From: Prevotellaceae bacterium
GTDB taxonomy: Bacteria; Bacteroidota; Bacteroidia; Bacteroidales; UBA932
DNA: 6,150 bases
Direction of reading: 5' to 3'
NCBI GenBank assembly: GCA_031275145.1
Contig: JAISPE010000311.1
Coordinates: 1-6,150, forward strand
Part shown: positions 1-6,057 of the stretch, piece by piece
How positions within the stretch are numbered: position 1 is the first letter of the stretch
How the letters are laid out: every line of letters starts with the position of its first letter
Position numbers and translations under genes: made by a program
Notes under the pieces: generated by a model
Databases searched by the model: none
The model's input: only the letters and a program-made list of their open reading frames with translations
What the model was told of the DNA's origin: nothing

Positions 1-118
1 CCCATTAAACCGAACCGAATGCCGAAATGAGGTAACGAGGTCCGGGTTTTATATTACATTTCCCTGCTACTGGGGTTGTTTTATTTTAAAAATTAGGTGT
101 AAATGAGGTTTTTTGTCT

Positions 119-144
119 ATGTTTGAACATCCTGCCCTGCAGGA
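119..144. other. Two overlapping small dyads downstream of the RelA/SpoT gene
   Basis: ATGTT-TG-AACAT (119-130) and TCCTGC-CCT-GCAGGA (130-144) share base 130, about 45-70 bases past the stop codon at 188. In the minus-strand transcript neither is followed by a proper T run, so this is at best a weak transcript end or RNA-stabilising structure. I see no other signal in the 187 bases below the stop codon. Confidence 0.3.
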
Positions 145-187
145 GAAACTGTTATATTTATTAATTTTCCTTCACATAACTCGCCGT

Positions 188-2455
188 CTATCTATTCATT
201 TCGGAGTCCAGTTTTTCCACACGTTTTACGGAATCCATGCCTTTTATTTGCTGGACTGTGTTTATCAGTTTGTTTAAATCATCGAGATCGTGGACATACA
301 GTTCGATAAATCCCTCGAAGATACCGTCGTGGCTTTCGATATTCAGTTTCCGGATATTGACATTCAGGCGGTCGGCGATGATGTCTGTCAAGTCCCTCAG
401 TATTCCGAGACGGTCGATACCCCTTATTTCCAGTATCGCAAGGAAAGAGAGGATTTTATGTACGCTCCATTGGGCTTTGATCATTTTTTCGGCATGCTGT
501 GCGGCGAGTTTTATCGCTGTTTCGCATTTCTTTTTGTGTACGGTTACGACGGATGTTGCACTGTCGGTAAAGCCGATTATTTCGTCTCCCGGAATGGGTT
601 TGCAGCATTCGGCGATTTTGTACGAGAGGTCGTCTTTAAGGAGATATGTTGATTTGGGATTGATTTTTCCGGCCTTTTCCTGCTGCTGTTTTTCTTCCAC
701 TATCTTTCTCAGGTTTTTGATTTTGCTCCGTCCGCCCAGACCGAGCTGCATACTCCAGTACTGTACCCATTTCTGCGGAGTATTTTCCCTTATGACCTTG
801 TTGAAACTGTCCAGCGTCAGCAGGCCTGCGCCTACGTTGCTGAACAGCTCATCCTTGTTCGTTTGCCTGTATCCTTCGATAAGTTTCCTGTACGTTCGTG
901 CGCTCGGCTGTATACCCAGATCGGCAAGTTTTTTGTCGATAATTTCCTTGCCTTTTTTGCTGTGTTCCTTTATTTCTGATTTCAGCGCCGATTTTATCAG
1001 GTTTTTCGCCTTTACGGTTGTGACGAAATCGATCCATTCCTTTTTGGGCTTCTGTGTTCTTGTAGTGATGATTTCTACCTGATCGGTACTTTTCAGGACA
1101 TGGTTTAACGGCACGAGCTTGTAATTGACTTTTGCCGCGATGGCACGGTTCCCGATTTGCGTATGAATATCGTAAGCAAAATCGAGAACAGTAGCGCCTT
1201 TCGGCAGTTTCCGCTGTTCGCCTTTGGGAGTAAACACGTATATTTCGGGTTGCAGGAGAGTTGTTTTGAAGCTGGATACAAGGGTTTCGGCATTTTCCTG
1301 ACTGTCCATGAGATTTTCTCTCACCTGCTGCAGCCAGTCGTCAAATTCCTTTTTCGACTGTCCCGACATTTTGTATTTCCAGTGAGCAGCAATGCCTTTT
1401 TCGGCGATATCGTCCATCCGTTCGGTTTTTATCTGGACTTCGACCCATACGCCGTCGGGACCCATGAGTGTGCAGTGCAGCGCCTCGTATCCGTTGGTTT
1501 TCGGCGTGCCTACCCAGTCGCGCAGGCGTTCCAGCTTGGGACGGTATATTTCCGTCACCAGCGAATATATTGCCCAGCACTGAGTCCGTTCGGGGAGATT
1601 GCTGTTGGGTTTGAAGACTATGCGTATGGCGAACAGATCGTACACTTCCTCGAAAGGCACGTTCTTGTTCTGCATCTTGCGCCAGATGGAATATACGGAT
1701 TTAAACCGGCTGCTGATGACAAACTCGATTTCGGCTTCTTTCAGTTTTGCGATAATCGGGATTTCGAAATTGTCTATAAACGTTTCGCTTTCGATTTCTT
1801 TCCTGTCGATTTTCTCTTTTATTTCCCTGTATGCCGTCGGCTCGAAGTATTTGAGACTTAAATCTTCCATCTCGGTTTTGATTTTGTAGAATCCGAGACG
1901 GTCGGCAAGAGGTGCAAACAGATAGAATGTTTCGCTTGCAATCTGGAACTGTTTCCGTTCGGGCATTGCGTCGAGCGTTCGCATGTTATGAAGCCTGTCG
2001 GCCAGTTTAATCAGGATGACATTGATGTCCGTCATCAGGGTAAGGAGTATTTTCTTGAAATTTTCCGCCTGTCTGGACTGCGTTTTGTCGAATACGCCTT
2101 CGATTTTGGTTAATCCGTCGACAAGCTCGGCGATCTTGTCGCCAAAGCTGAAACGGATATCTTCGACCGTATAATCGGTATCTTCGACAACATCGTGAAG
2201 CAGGGCGGCGCATATTGCATCTTCGCCCAGTCCGATTTCCTTTACCACGATCATGGCCACGGCCAGTGGATGGAAAATATACGGCTCTCCGGACTTGCGA
2301 CGCACGCCCATGTGGGCATGATTTGCAAAATCGGAAGCTTTGCGGATGCGGGTTTTCGATTCTTCCGTACAGTTCGTACAGTTTGATATCAATTCTTCGA
2401 GTTGCCTGTTTATCCGCTTTTTTTCGCTGCCCGTCTGTGATAACGATGTTTTCAT
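188..2455 (-). CDS. rel: Bifunctional (p)ppGpp synthetase/hydrolase, long RelA/SpoT homologue
   Basis: This 755-residue cytoplasmic enzyme makes and degrades (p)ppGpp, the stringent-response alarmone. The N-terminal HD hydrolase domain (about 45-200) keeps its metal and catalytic signatures: FHP with His62, HDVVED (87-92) and DRLHN with Asp153. The synthetase domain (about 235-360) has RFKS (250-253), YDLFAIRI with Asp273, NGYEALH with Tyr323 and VEVQIKT with Glu339. These are followed by a TGS domain (about 403-465), a helical region, a Cys/His motif (ECCKPIPGD at 616-624 plus His640 and Cys644) and a C-terminal ACT domain (about 668-745). As both catalytic sets are present, I expect synthesis and hydrolysis, unlike hydrolase-dead RelA of gammaproteobacteria. 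The start at 2455 is 6 bases after the lipoprotein stop, with GAAAGAG just upstream as a possible ribosome site. It is the last gene of the cluster and ends in TAG. The symbol rel is used for a single long bifunctional enzyme; relA or spoT would also be used. Confidence 0.95.
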   Translation of the reverse strand: MKTSLSQTGSEKKRINRQLEELISNCTNCTEESKTRIRKASDFANHAHMGVRRKSGEPYIFHPLAVAMIVVKEIGLGEDAICAALLHDVVEDTDYTVEDIRFSFGDKIAELVDGLTKIEGVFDKTQSRQAENFKKILLTLMTDINVILIKLADRLHNMRTLDAMPERKQFQIASETFYLFAPLADRLGFYKIKTEMEDLSLKYFEPTAYREIKEKIDRKEIESETFIDNFEIPIIAKLKEAEIEFVISSRFKSVYSIWRKMQNKNVPFEEVYDLFAIRIVFKPNSNLPERTQCWAIYSLVTEIYRPKLERLRDWVGTPKTNGYEALHCTLMGPDGVWVEVQIKTERMDDIAEKGIAAHWKYKMSGQSKKEFDDWLQQVRENLMDSQENAETLVSSFKTTLLQPEIYVFTPKGEQRKLPKGATVLDFAYDIHTQIGNRAIAAKVNYKLVPLNHVLKSTDQVEIITTRTQKPKKEWIDFVTTVKAKNLIKSALKSEIKEHSKKGKEIIDKKLADLGIQPSARTYRKLIEGYRQTNKDELFSNVGAGLLTLDSFNKVIRENTPQKWVQYWSMQLGLGGRSKIKNLRKIVEEKQQQEKAGKINPKSTYLLKDDLSYKIAECCKPIPGDEIIGFTDSATSVVTVHKKKCETAIKLAAQHAEKMIKAQWSVHKILSFLAILEIRGIDRLGILRDLTDIIADRLNVNIRKLNIESHDGIFEGFIELYVHDLDDLNKLINTVQQIKGMDSVKRVEKLDSEMNR

Positions 2456-2461
2456 ACTCTT

Positions 2462-3355
2462 TCAGTTATAATATGTTATTTCTCTTCGGCGCACAAAAAT
2501 ATTCCCTGTGCTGTGATATTCCACACATGTTGTCCAGTTGTTGCTTGAATCGTATTCATAATCATATATGTTTTTCTTTATGATACCGTCTCTGTCCGTT
2601 TCGTGCACAGAGATTATATCTCCGTAATCATTATAATAATAACATGTTTCGGAAACGAAAGAGATGCCTCTGTATGTTTTTTTATTTGAAATACGGCCGT
2701 GAATGTCGAACGTGTACCGGTAATTGTATTCGTCGCCGGTTTCGTATTTTTCTCCCGCCGCGTATGCGTAAGCTGTTTCCCGATAGCCGTTTTTATAGAA
2801 CGTTGTTTTGTTCGTCAGTTTATTTTTGGAATCGTACCAGTATCCCGATTTTGAAATCAGACCGTTCGCAACGGAATATTTTTCTTCGGAAAGCAGACGT
2901 TTGTTCCCGTATTTGCGGTTGATATAATCTGTCTGATTACCGTGTTCGTCGAAAAATTCCAGAGTTGTAAGCGAATCGGATACATAGTTGTAGTTTACAA
3001 AATAATATCCGGGTTCTTTGAAGGCATGCGGGAAATATGTTTTCACGGAATCGGATTTCGATGCTCCGGCAATCGAATCGCAGGATATCGAATCGCAGGG
3101 TAATGTGTTGCAGTAAAAGATTTTCTCTACCGACCTGTATCTGCAATCGTGATAGAACTGATAATTGTGCCGGTAGATTTTCCTGTGTAATACAATACTG
3201 TTGAATGAACTGTATGCGATATAAAAACTTTCGCTCATGGATTTCACTTTAAATCTCAATCCCAGAGAATCGGCATCGCTGACAACAATGTGTTCGCTGC
3301 ACGAGGCGAAGAGGATAAATATTGCCGGTAACCAATATGTTTTTATACTGTTCAT
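2462..3355 (-). CDS. Predicted lipoprotein with degenerate YD/RHS-like repeats, function unknown
   Basis: This 297-residue protein begins with a short signal peptide (MNSIKTYWLPAIFILFASC) ending in a lipobox-like LFASC, so Cys19 should be lipidated and the protein exported to an envelope membrane. Residues about 130-297 are rich in Tyr, Asn, Asp and Gly and contain irregular repeats such as FFDEHGN (134-140), YTFDIHGR (214-221), YYNDYGD (240-246) and YEYDSSNNW (266-274). These resemble the YD/RHS-like or MORN-like repeats of many uncharacterised Bacteroidota proteins. Six cysteines follow the lipid site (71, 82, 87, 92, 238, 277), so disulfides are possible. The segment CDSIS-CDSIA (87-95) comes from a short DNA duplication. 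There is no catalytic motif that I recognise. It lies 6 bases after the penicillin-binding protein gene and 6 bases before the RelA/SpoT gene, which suggests an envelope role, but that is inference. It ends in TGA. Confidence 0.85.
   Translation of the reverse strand: MNSIKTYWLPAIFILFASCSEHIVVSDADSLGLRFKVKSMSESFYIAYSSFNSIVLHRKIYRHNYQFYHDCRYRSVEKIFYCNTLPCDSISCDSIAGASKSDSVKTYFPHAFKEPGYYFVNYNYVSDSLTTLEFFDEHGNQTDYINRKYGNKRLLSEEKYSVANGLISKSGYWYDSKNKLTNKTTFYKNGYRETAYAYAAGEKYETGDEYNYRYTFDIHGRISNKKTYRGISFVSETCYYYNDYGDIISVHETDRDGIIKKNIYDYEYDSSNNWTTCVEYHSTGNIFVRRREITYYN
2494..2525 (-). promoter_or_regulatory. Candidate internal promoter for the RelA/SpoT gene
   Basis: Inside the last codons of the lipoprotein gene the minus strand reads TATTTTTG (2501 to 2494), matching TAnnTTTG. 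TGTG (2525 to 2522) lies 20 bases upstream, one base from TTTG. It would start a transcript about 30-35 bases before the ATG at 2455. The consensus is short and such matches arise by chance a few times in a window of this size, so placement is the main support. Confidence 0.3.
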
Positions 3356-3361
3356 GAATTT

Positions 3362-5704
3362 TTAATTAGCGCCGTTCTCCTCCGGATCGTCTTCCGGACA
3401 GTTAAATGCCGAGATGTCCATACCGTCGGGGATTTCGAATTTGTCCGTACTTCTGACGGGTATGGTCTTGTCGTCAAGTACTTTTTTCATGAACAGACCC
3501 CATATCGGCAGCGACATTCTTGCTCCGTCGCCAAGGAGGAACGCGCGACGGTCTTCGTTTCCAACCCATACGCCTGCGGTGAGTTTCGGGACATACCCGA
3601 TAAACCATCCGTCGGAATTGTCGTTTGTCGTTCCGGTTTTGCCGCCGACGTCTGTGCCGGGAGGAACATAATTTCTGACTCGTGTACCTGTTCCGCCGGA
3701 GGTAACGCCCTGCATGAGATTGATTATCGTATAGGCTCTCTCTTTGCTGATAACTTCTTCCCTCCTGTCGGGGACAAACGTTGCCAGCCGTGTTCCGTGT
3801 TTGTCGTCGATGTGGGATACGAACATGGGATAGGTATACATTCCCTTGCCCGGGAATACGTTGTATGCGGCCGTCATTTCGAAGAGCGGCATGTCCGACG
3901 AGCCTACGCAGATTGCCGGCGTGGGGTCCATGTATCCCGTCAGCCCGAACCGGTGGCAGATGTCGGCCAGCGCTTTCGGCGGGATACTCTGTATCAGGTA
4001 TGCCGATATGTTGTTACTGCTGAGAGCCAAAGCCAGCTTCAGGGTGATTTCTTTCCCTATATATTCTTCCTTTTCGGACGTCCGCGGCGACCAGACTCCT
4101 CCTTCGGGTAACCGGATGGTCTGCGTGTTGTTGTAAATTCTGGAACAGGGAGTCCACCCTTCGTTGAATGCGAGGGTATAGAGGAACGGCTTGACGGTCG
4201 AGCCTATCTGTCTCCGCCCCTGCCATGTGTTGTCAAATTTGAAGTATCTGAAATTATGTCCTCCGACGTATGCTTTTATTCGTCCGGTGTGCGGCTCTAT
4301 CGCCATGAAAGCGACGCGGAGAATTGATTTGTAATACCATATCGAATCGAGCGGCGTCATGGTGGTATCGACTTCACAGTTTTTACCTGTCCACGAGAAG
4401 ACAGTCATGCGAATCGAGTCGCTGAAACTTTTCATGATTTCGGATTCCGAATATCCGGCTTTTTTCATCGACCGGTATCTGTCGCTGTTTTTTACTGCGG
4501 CGGAGATGATTCCTTTCACTTCCGATTCTTTTATCTGGTTGGAAAACGGGAAATTCTTCCGGTATCTTTTTGCGTCGTTGAACTGCGGCTGAAGCGTCTT
4601 TGAGAGATGTTCCGTGACGGCTTCTTCGGCATACTGCTGCATGCGGGCATCGACTGTGGTGTAGATTTTCAGTCCGTCTCTGTCGATGTTGTACGGGCGG
4701 CCGTTGAGCAGGTTTTTGTTGCACCATCCGAAAAGCGGATTCTTTTCCCACTGTATCGAATCGGCGACATACTCTTCGCGGGTTTTGAACTTGTAGTTTT
4801 TTATGTCGGGCTTCTGCATCTTCATTATCTGCCTGAGCGTTTCCCTGAAATATGTGCCGTATCCCGTATTGTGATTTGCAAGTTTGAAACTCAGCTTGAT
4901 ATCGAGCTTCGAAACCGAATCGTACTTTTTCTTTTCCAGATACCCGTATTTTACCATCTGACTGAGAACGACGTTTCTCCTCTCTTTGGCGCGCTGCGGA
5001 TGTTTGACGGGATTGTACCACGAGGGAGCGTTGAGGATACCTATCATCAGCGCCGCCTCTTCGAGATTCAGCTCGGCGGGAAGTTTGTTGAAATATGTCT
5101 GTGCAGCGGTGCGAATCCCGTACGATTCGTATCCGAAAGGAATGGTGTTGAAATACATGGTTATGATTTCCGTTTTCGTGTAATTCCTTTCCAGATTGAC
5201 GGCGGTGACCCATTCCTGCAATTTCTGTATTACCCGTTTGATTTTGTTGCTGCTCCGTTCGGAATAAAGGTTAAGCGCCAGCTGCTGTGTGATGGTGCTT
5301 CCGCCTCCGTATTTGTCGTTTCTGCCAAGTACCGTCTTGAACAGTACCCTCGCCAGACTGCGATAGTCTATTCCCGAATGCTGCACAAATCTGGCGTCTT
5401 CCGTTGCGATAAGCGCCTCTACCAAAGGCCGCGATAATTCCCTGTATTCTACATGCGAACGGTTTTTCAGGGCATACCGTCCCAAAAGGGTATAACCGCC
5501 TTTCCCGTCTTCGGCATATACTTCGGTAGCCAGTTCGCTCTGCGGATTCTCAAGATCTTCAAAGGTCGGCATCTTCCCGAATACTCCGAAGTTTATCAGA
5601 ATGATCATCAAAAAAAGAAGTACGAAAGGAAATAACGCTATCCCCCATATTAACCCGATCAGTCTCTTTTTTATCTTTATACTCTTTTTTACCTTTATAC
5701 TCAT
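3362..5704 (-). CDS. mrcA: Class A penicillin-binding protein (PBP1A type), bifunctional transglycosylase/transpeptidase
   Basis: This 780-residue protein polymerises lipid II into glycan strands and cross-links the stem peptides, acting at the periplasmic face of the inner membrane. A short basic N-terminus precedes one membrane anchor (about 14-38). The glycosyltransferase 51 domain (about 60-235) shows EDARFVQHSG with catalytic Glu102, GGSTITQQL (134-142), MYFNTIPFG (183-191) and AAQTYFNK (200-207). The transpeptidase domain (about 460-740) has all three penicillin-binding motifs: STVK with nucleophile Ser502, SSN (562-564) and KTGT (689-692). The tail is acidic. Length and motif order are normal, so both activities should be intact. 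I chose ATG at 5704 because the longer frame begins with a TTG at 5755 that lies inside the predicted -7 box. The start has no clear Shine-Dalgarno sequence, as is usual in Bacteroidota. It is first in a cluster with 6-base gaps. The symbol follows the Escherichia coli homologue. Confidence 0.95.
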   Translation of the reverse strand: MSIKVKKSIKIKKRLIGLIWGIALFPFVLLFLMIILINFGVFGKMPTFEDLENPQSELATEVYAEDGKGGYTLLGRYALKNRSHVEYRELSRPLVEALIATEDARFVQHSGIDYRSLARVLFKTVLGRNDKYGGGSTITQQLALNLYSERSSNKIKRVIQKLQEWVTAVNLERNYTKTEIITMYFNTIPFGYESYGIRTAAQTYFNKLPAELNLEEAALMIGILNAPSWYNPVKHPQRAKERRNVVLSQMVKYGYLEKKKYDSVSKLDIKLSFKLANHNTGYGTYFRETLRQIMKMQKPDIKNYKFKTREEYVADSIQWEKNPLFGWCNKNLLNGRPYNIDRDGLKIYTTVDARMQQYAEEAVTEHLSKTLQPQFNDAKRYRKNFPFSNQIKESEVKGIISAAVKNSDRYRSMKKAGYSESEIMKSFSDSIRMTVFSWTGKNCEVDTTMTPLDSIWYYKSILRVAFMAIEPHTGRIKAYVGGHNFRYFKFDNTWQGRRQIGSTVKPFLYTLAFNEGWTPCSRIYNNTQTIRLPEGGVWSPRTSEKEEYIGKEITLKLALALSSNNISAYLIQSIPPKALADICHRFGLTGYMDPTPAICVGSSDMPLFEMTAAYNVFPGKGMYTYPMFVSHIDDKHGTRLATFVPDRREEVISKERAYTIINLMQGVTSGGTGTRVRNYVPPGTDVGGKTGTTNDNSDGWFIGYVPKLTAGVWVGNEDRRAFLLGDGARMSLPIWGLFMKKVLDDKTIPVRSTDKFEIPDGMDISAFNCPEDDPEENGAN

Positions 5705-5752
5705 AAATTTATAACTGTCATTATAACTATCATTACAACATTTTGCAGGTTG

Positions 5753-5783
5753 CAAAGATAGTGTTTTTTTGATTTTTGGCAGA
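5753..5783 (-). promoter_or_regulatory. Bacteroidota-type promoter for the penicillin-binding protein cluster
   Basis: The minus strand carries TATCTTTG (5760 to 5753), a full match to the Bacteroidota -7 consensus TAnnTTTG. Nineteen bases upstream is TCTG (5783 to 5780), one base from the -33 consensus TTTG. The expected start of transcription is then near 5746-5749, giving a leader of roughly 45 bases before the ATG at 5704. The dyad TTTGCA-GGT-TGCAAA (5742-5756, plus strand) overlaps the -7 box and the expected start point and could be an operator. The -33 box lies in the left arm of the palindromic element. Confidence 0.65.
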
Positions 5784-5896
5784 ATTAACAGAATTTCCAG
5801 GGAACCATCCCGGGCCTACCGGGACCCTAACAGGGTTTCCAACCCTGTTAGGGTTTTCAACGTAAATTTTGAAAATTCTGTTAATTATGTCAAAAA
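5773..5896. repeat. Palindromic element with 26-bp imperfect terminal inverted repeats
   Basis: The left arm (5773-5798) and right arm (5871-5896) are reverse complements at 23 of 26 positions, with mismatches at 5779/5890, 5782/5887 and 5797/5872. The perfect core is AATTAACAGAATTT (5783-5796) against AAATTCTGTTAATT (5873-5886). The arms are AT-rich. The interior carries a GC-rich hairpin TCCCGG/CCGGGA (5808-5824) and a 14-bp perfect hairpin (5824-5854). The size, terminal repeats and lack of coding capacity resemble a miniature inverted-repeat element or a REP-like palindrome. I see no clear target-site duplication, so mobility is inference only. Confidence 0.6.
5824..5854. repeat. 14-bp perfect hairpin made of two inverted self-palindromic units
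   Basis: ACCCTAACAGGGTT (5824-5837) and AACCCTGTTAGGGT (5841-5854) are perfect reverse complements separated by TCC. Each arm is itself a dyad: ACCCT-AAC-AGGGT on the left, AACCCT-GTT-AGGGTT on the right (5841-5855). The DNA or RNA can thus form either one 14-bp hairpin or two small ones. On the plus strand the stem runs into TTTTC, which is a weak terminator signature at best, and no plus-strand gene is visible. Confidence 0.7.
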
Positions 5897-5916
5897 GCCT
5901 GCTGTCCATACAGGCT
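5892..5916 (-). terminator. Probable intrinsic terminator for the upstream gene
   Basis: On the minus strand a 6-bp stem AGCCTG/CAGGCT with a 9-base loop is followed directly by T residues; counting the last stem base there are five T in a row. It lies about 140 bases past the stop codon of the partial gene at 6058 and points the right way to end that transcript before the promoter at 5753-5783. The stem is short and the T run modest, so efficiency is uncertain. The T run is the outer end of the right terminal repeat of the palindromic element. Confidence 0.45.
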
Positions 5917-5982
5917 ACTGCGCCGCTGGCTCTTGCGCCTATAGTACCTTTATTTATTGAACGCTCCAAAATCTGTTAATTG

Positions 5983-6046
5983 GCTTCGTCGAACTGAAGT
6001 TTGACTTCATCAATTTAAAAATTGACTTCGACGAGCTAAAGGTTCT
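5983..6046. repeat. Three-unit 21-nt-period array that can fold as a cloverleaf
   Basis: Three units start at 5984, 6005 and 6026, exactly 21 nt apart. They begin CTTCGTCGAA, CTTCATCAAT and CTTCGACGAG; the first two also end in TTGA, and TTGACTTC spans both unit junctions. Inverted repeats lie over the same bases: TCGTCGAA (5986-5993) pairs with TTCGACGA (6027-6034), extended by GC after a one-base bulge. Inside are two small hairpins, TGAAGT/ACTTCA (5995-6009, loop TTG) and TCAATTT/AAATTGA (6010-6025, loop AA). The result is a closing stem with two branches. I do not recognise a named element. It could be a remnant of a dispersed intergenic repeat, a binding-site array or a structured 3' end of the upstream transcript. 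Confidence 0.55.
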
Positions 6047-6057
6047 GTCAAAAAAAT

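Larger units (their letters stand above)
5705..6057. other. Repeat-rich intergenic region upstream of the penicillin-binding protein gene
   Basis: This 353-base stretch has no convincing gene. From right to left it holds a 21-nt-period array with a cloverleaf-like fold (5983-6046), a lone copy of an AAAATCTGTTAATT motif (5968-5981), a spacer with no structure that I trust (about 5917-5967), a probable minus-strand terminator (5892-5916), a palindromic element (5773-5896), a promoter (5753-5783) and a short leader with a 12-nt tandem repeat (5711-5734: two copies of ATAACTNTCATT that differ at one base). Short open frames cross it on both strands (for example 5769-5960 plus and 5733-5969 minus), but they run through the palindromes and read as low-quality protein, so I do not call them. 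Confidence 0.75.

Noticed and set aside
2..106. Open plus-strand frame from the left edge to TGA at 104-106, possibly the end of a convergent gene
   Set aside because: Only 34 codons, with an unconvincing Cys/aromatic-rich translation. A short CCC/GGG dyad and T-rich stretch at 62-87 could be its terminator but is too weak to support a gene.
118..125. Plus-strand TATGTTTG matching the -7 promoter consensus
   Set aside because: No -33 box at the right distance and no plus-strand gene follows; a six-base consensus is expected by chance.
237..1082. Long open frame on the plus strand opposite the RelA/SpoT gene (281 codons)
   Set aside because: It is fully antisense to conserved RelA/SpoT domains. 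Its translation is rich in Ser, Phe, Arg and Ile in a pattern typical of a shadow frame, with no recognisable domain.
4383..5437. Two 276-codon open frames within the penicillin-binding protein gene (4383-5213 minus, 4607-5437 plus)
   Set aside because: Both overlap the well-supported conserved protein in other frames and show no family signature; their composition fits frame shadows.
5705..5755. N-terminal extension of the penicillin-binding protein from a TTG at 5755
   Set aside because: The TTG lies inside the predicted -7 box and upstream of the expected transcription start. The extra 17 residues include a tandem NDSY duplication from a leader repeat and sit before a normal basic N-terminus with a membrane anchor.
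5733..5969. Small minus-strand frame of 78 codons across the palindromic element
   Set aside because: It runs through both terminal repeats and the hairpins and overlaps the promoter. Its Asn/Val/Pro-rich repeats simply reflect the inverted repeats.
5983..6036. Cloverleaf-like fold considered as a tRNA gene
   Set aside because: It is about 54 bases, lacks anticodon-loop and T-loop signatures and a CCA-compatible acceptor stem, and has only two inner branches.
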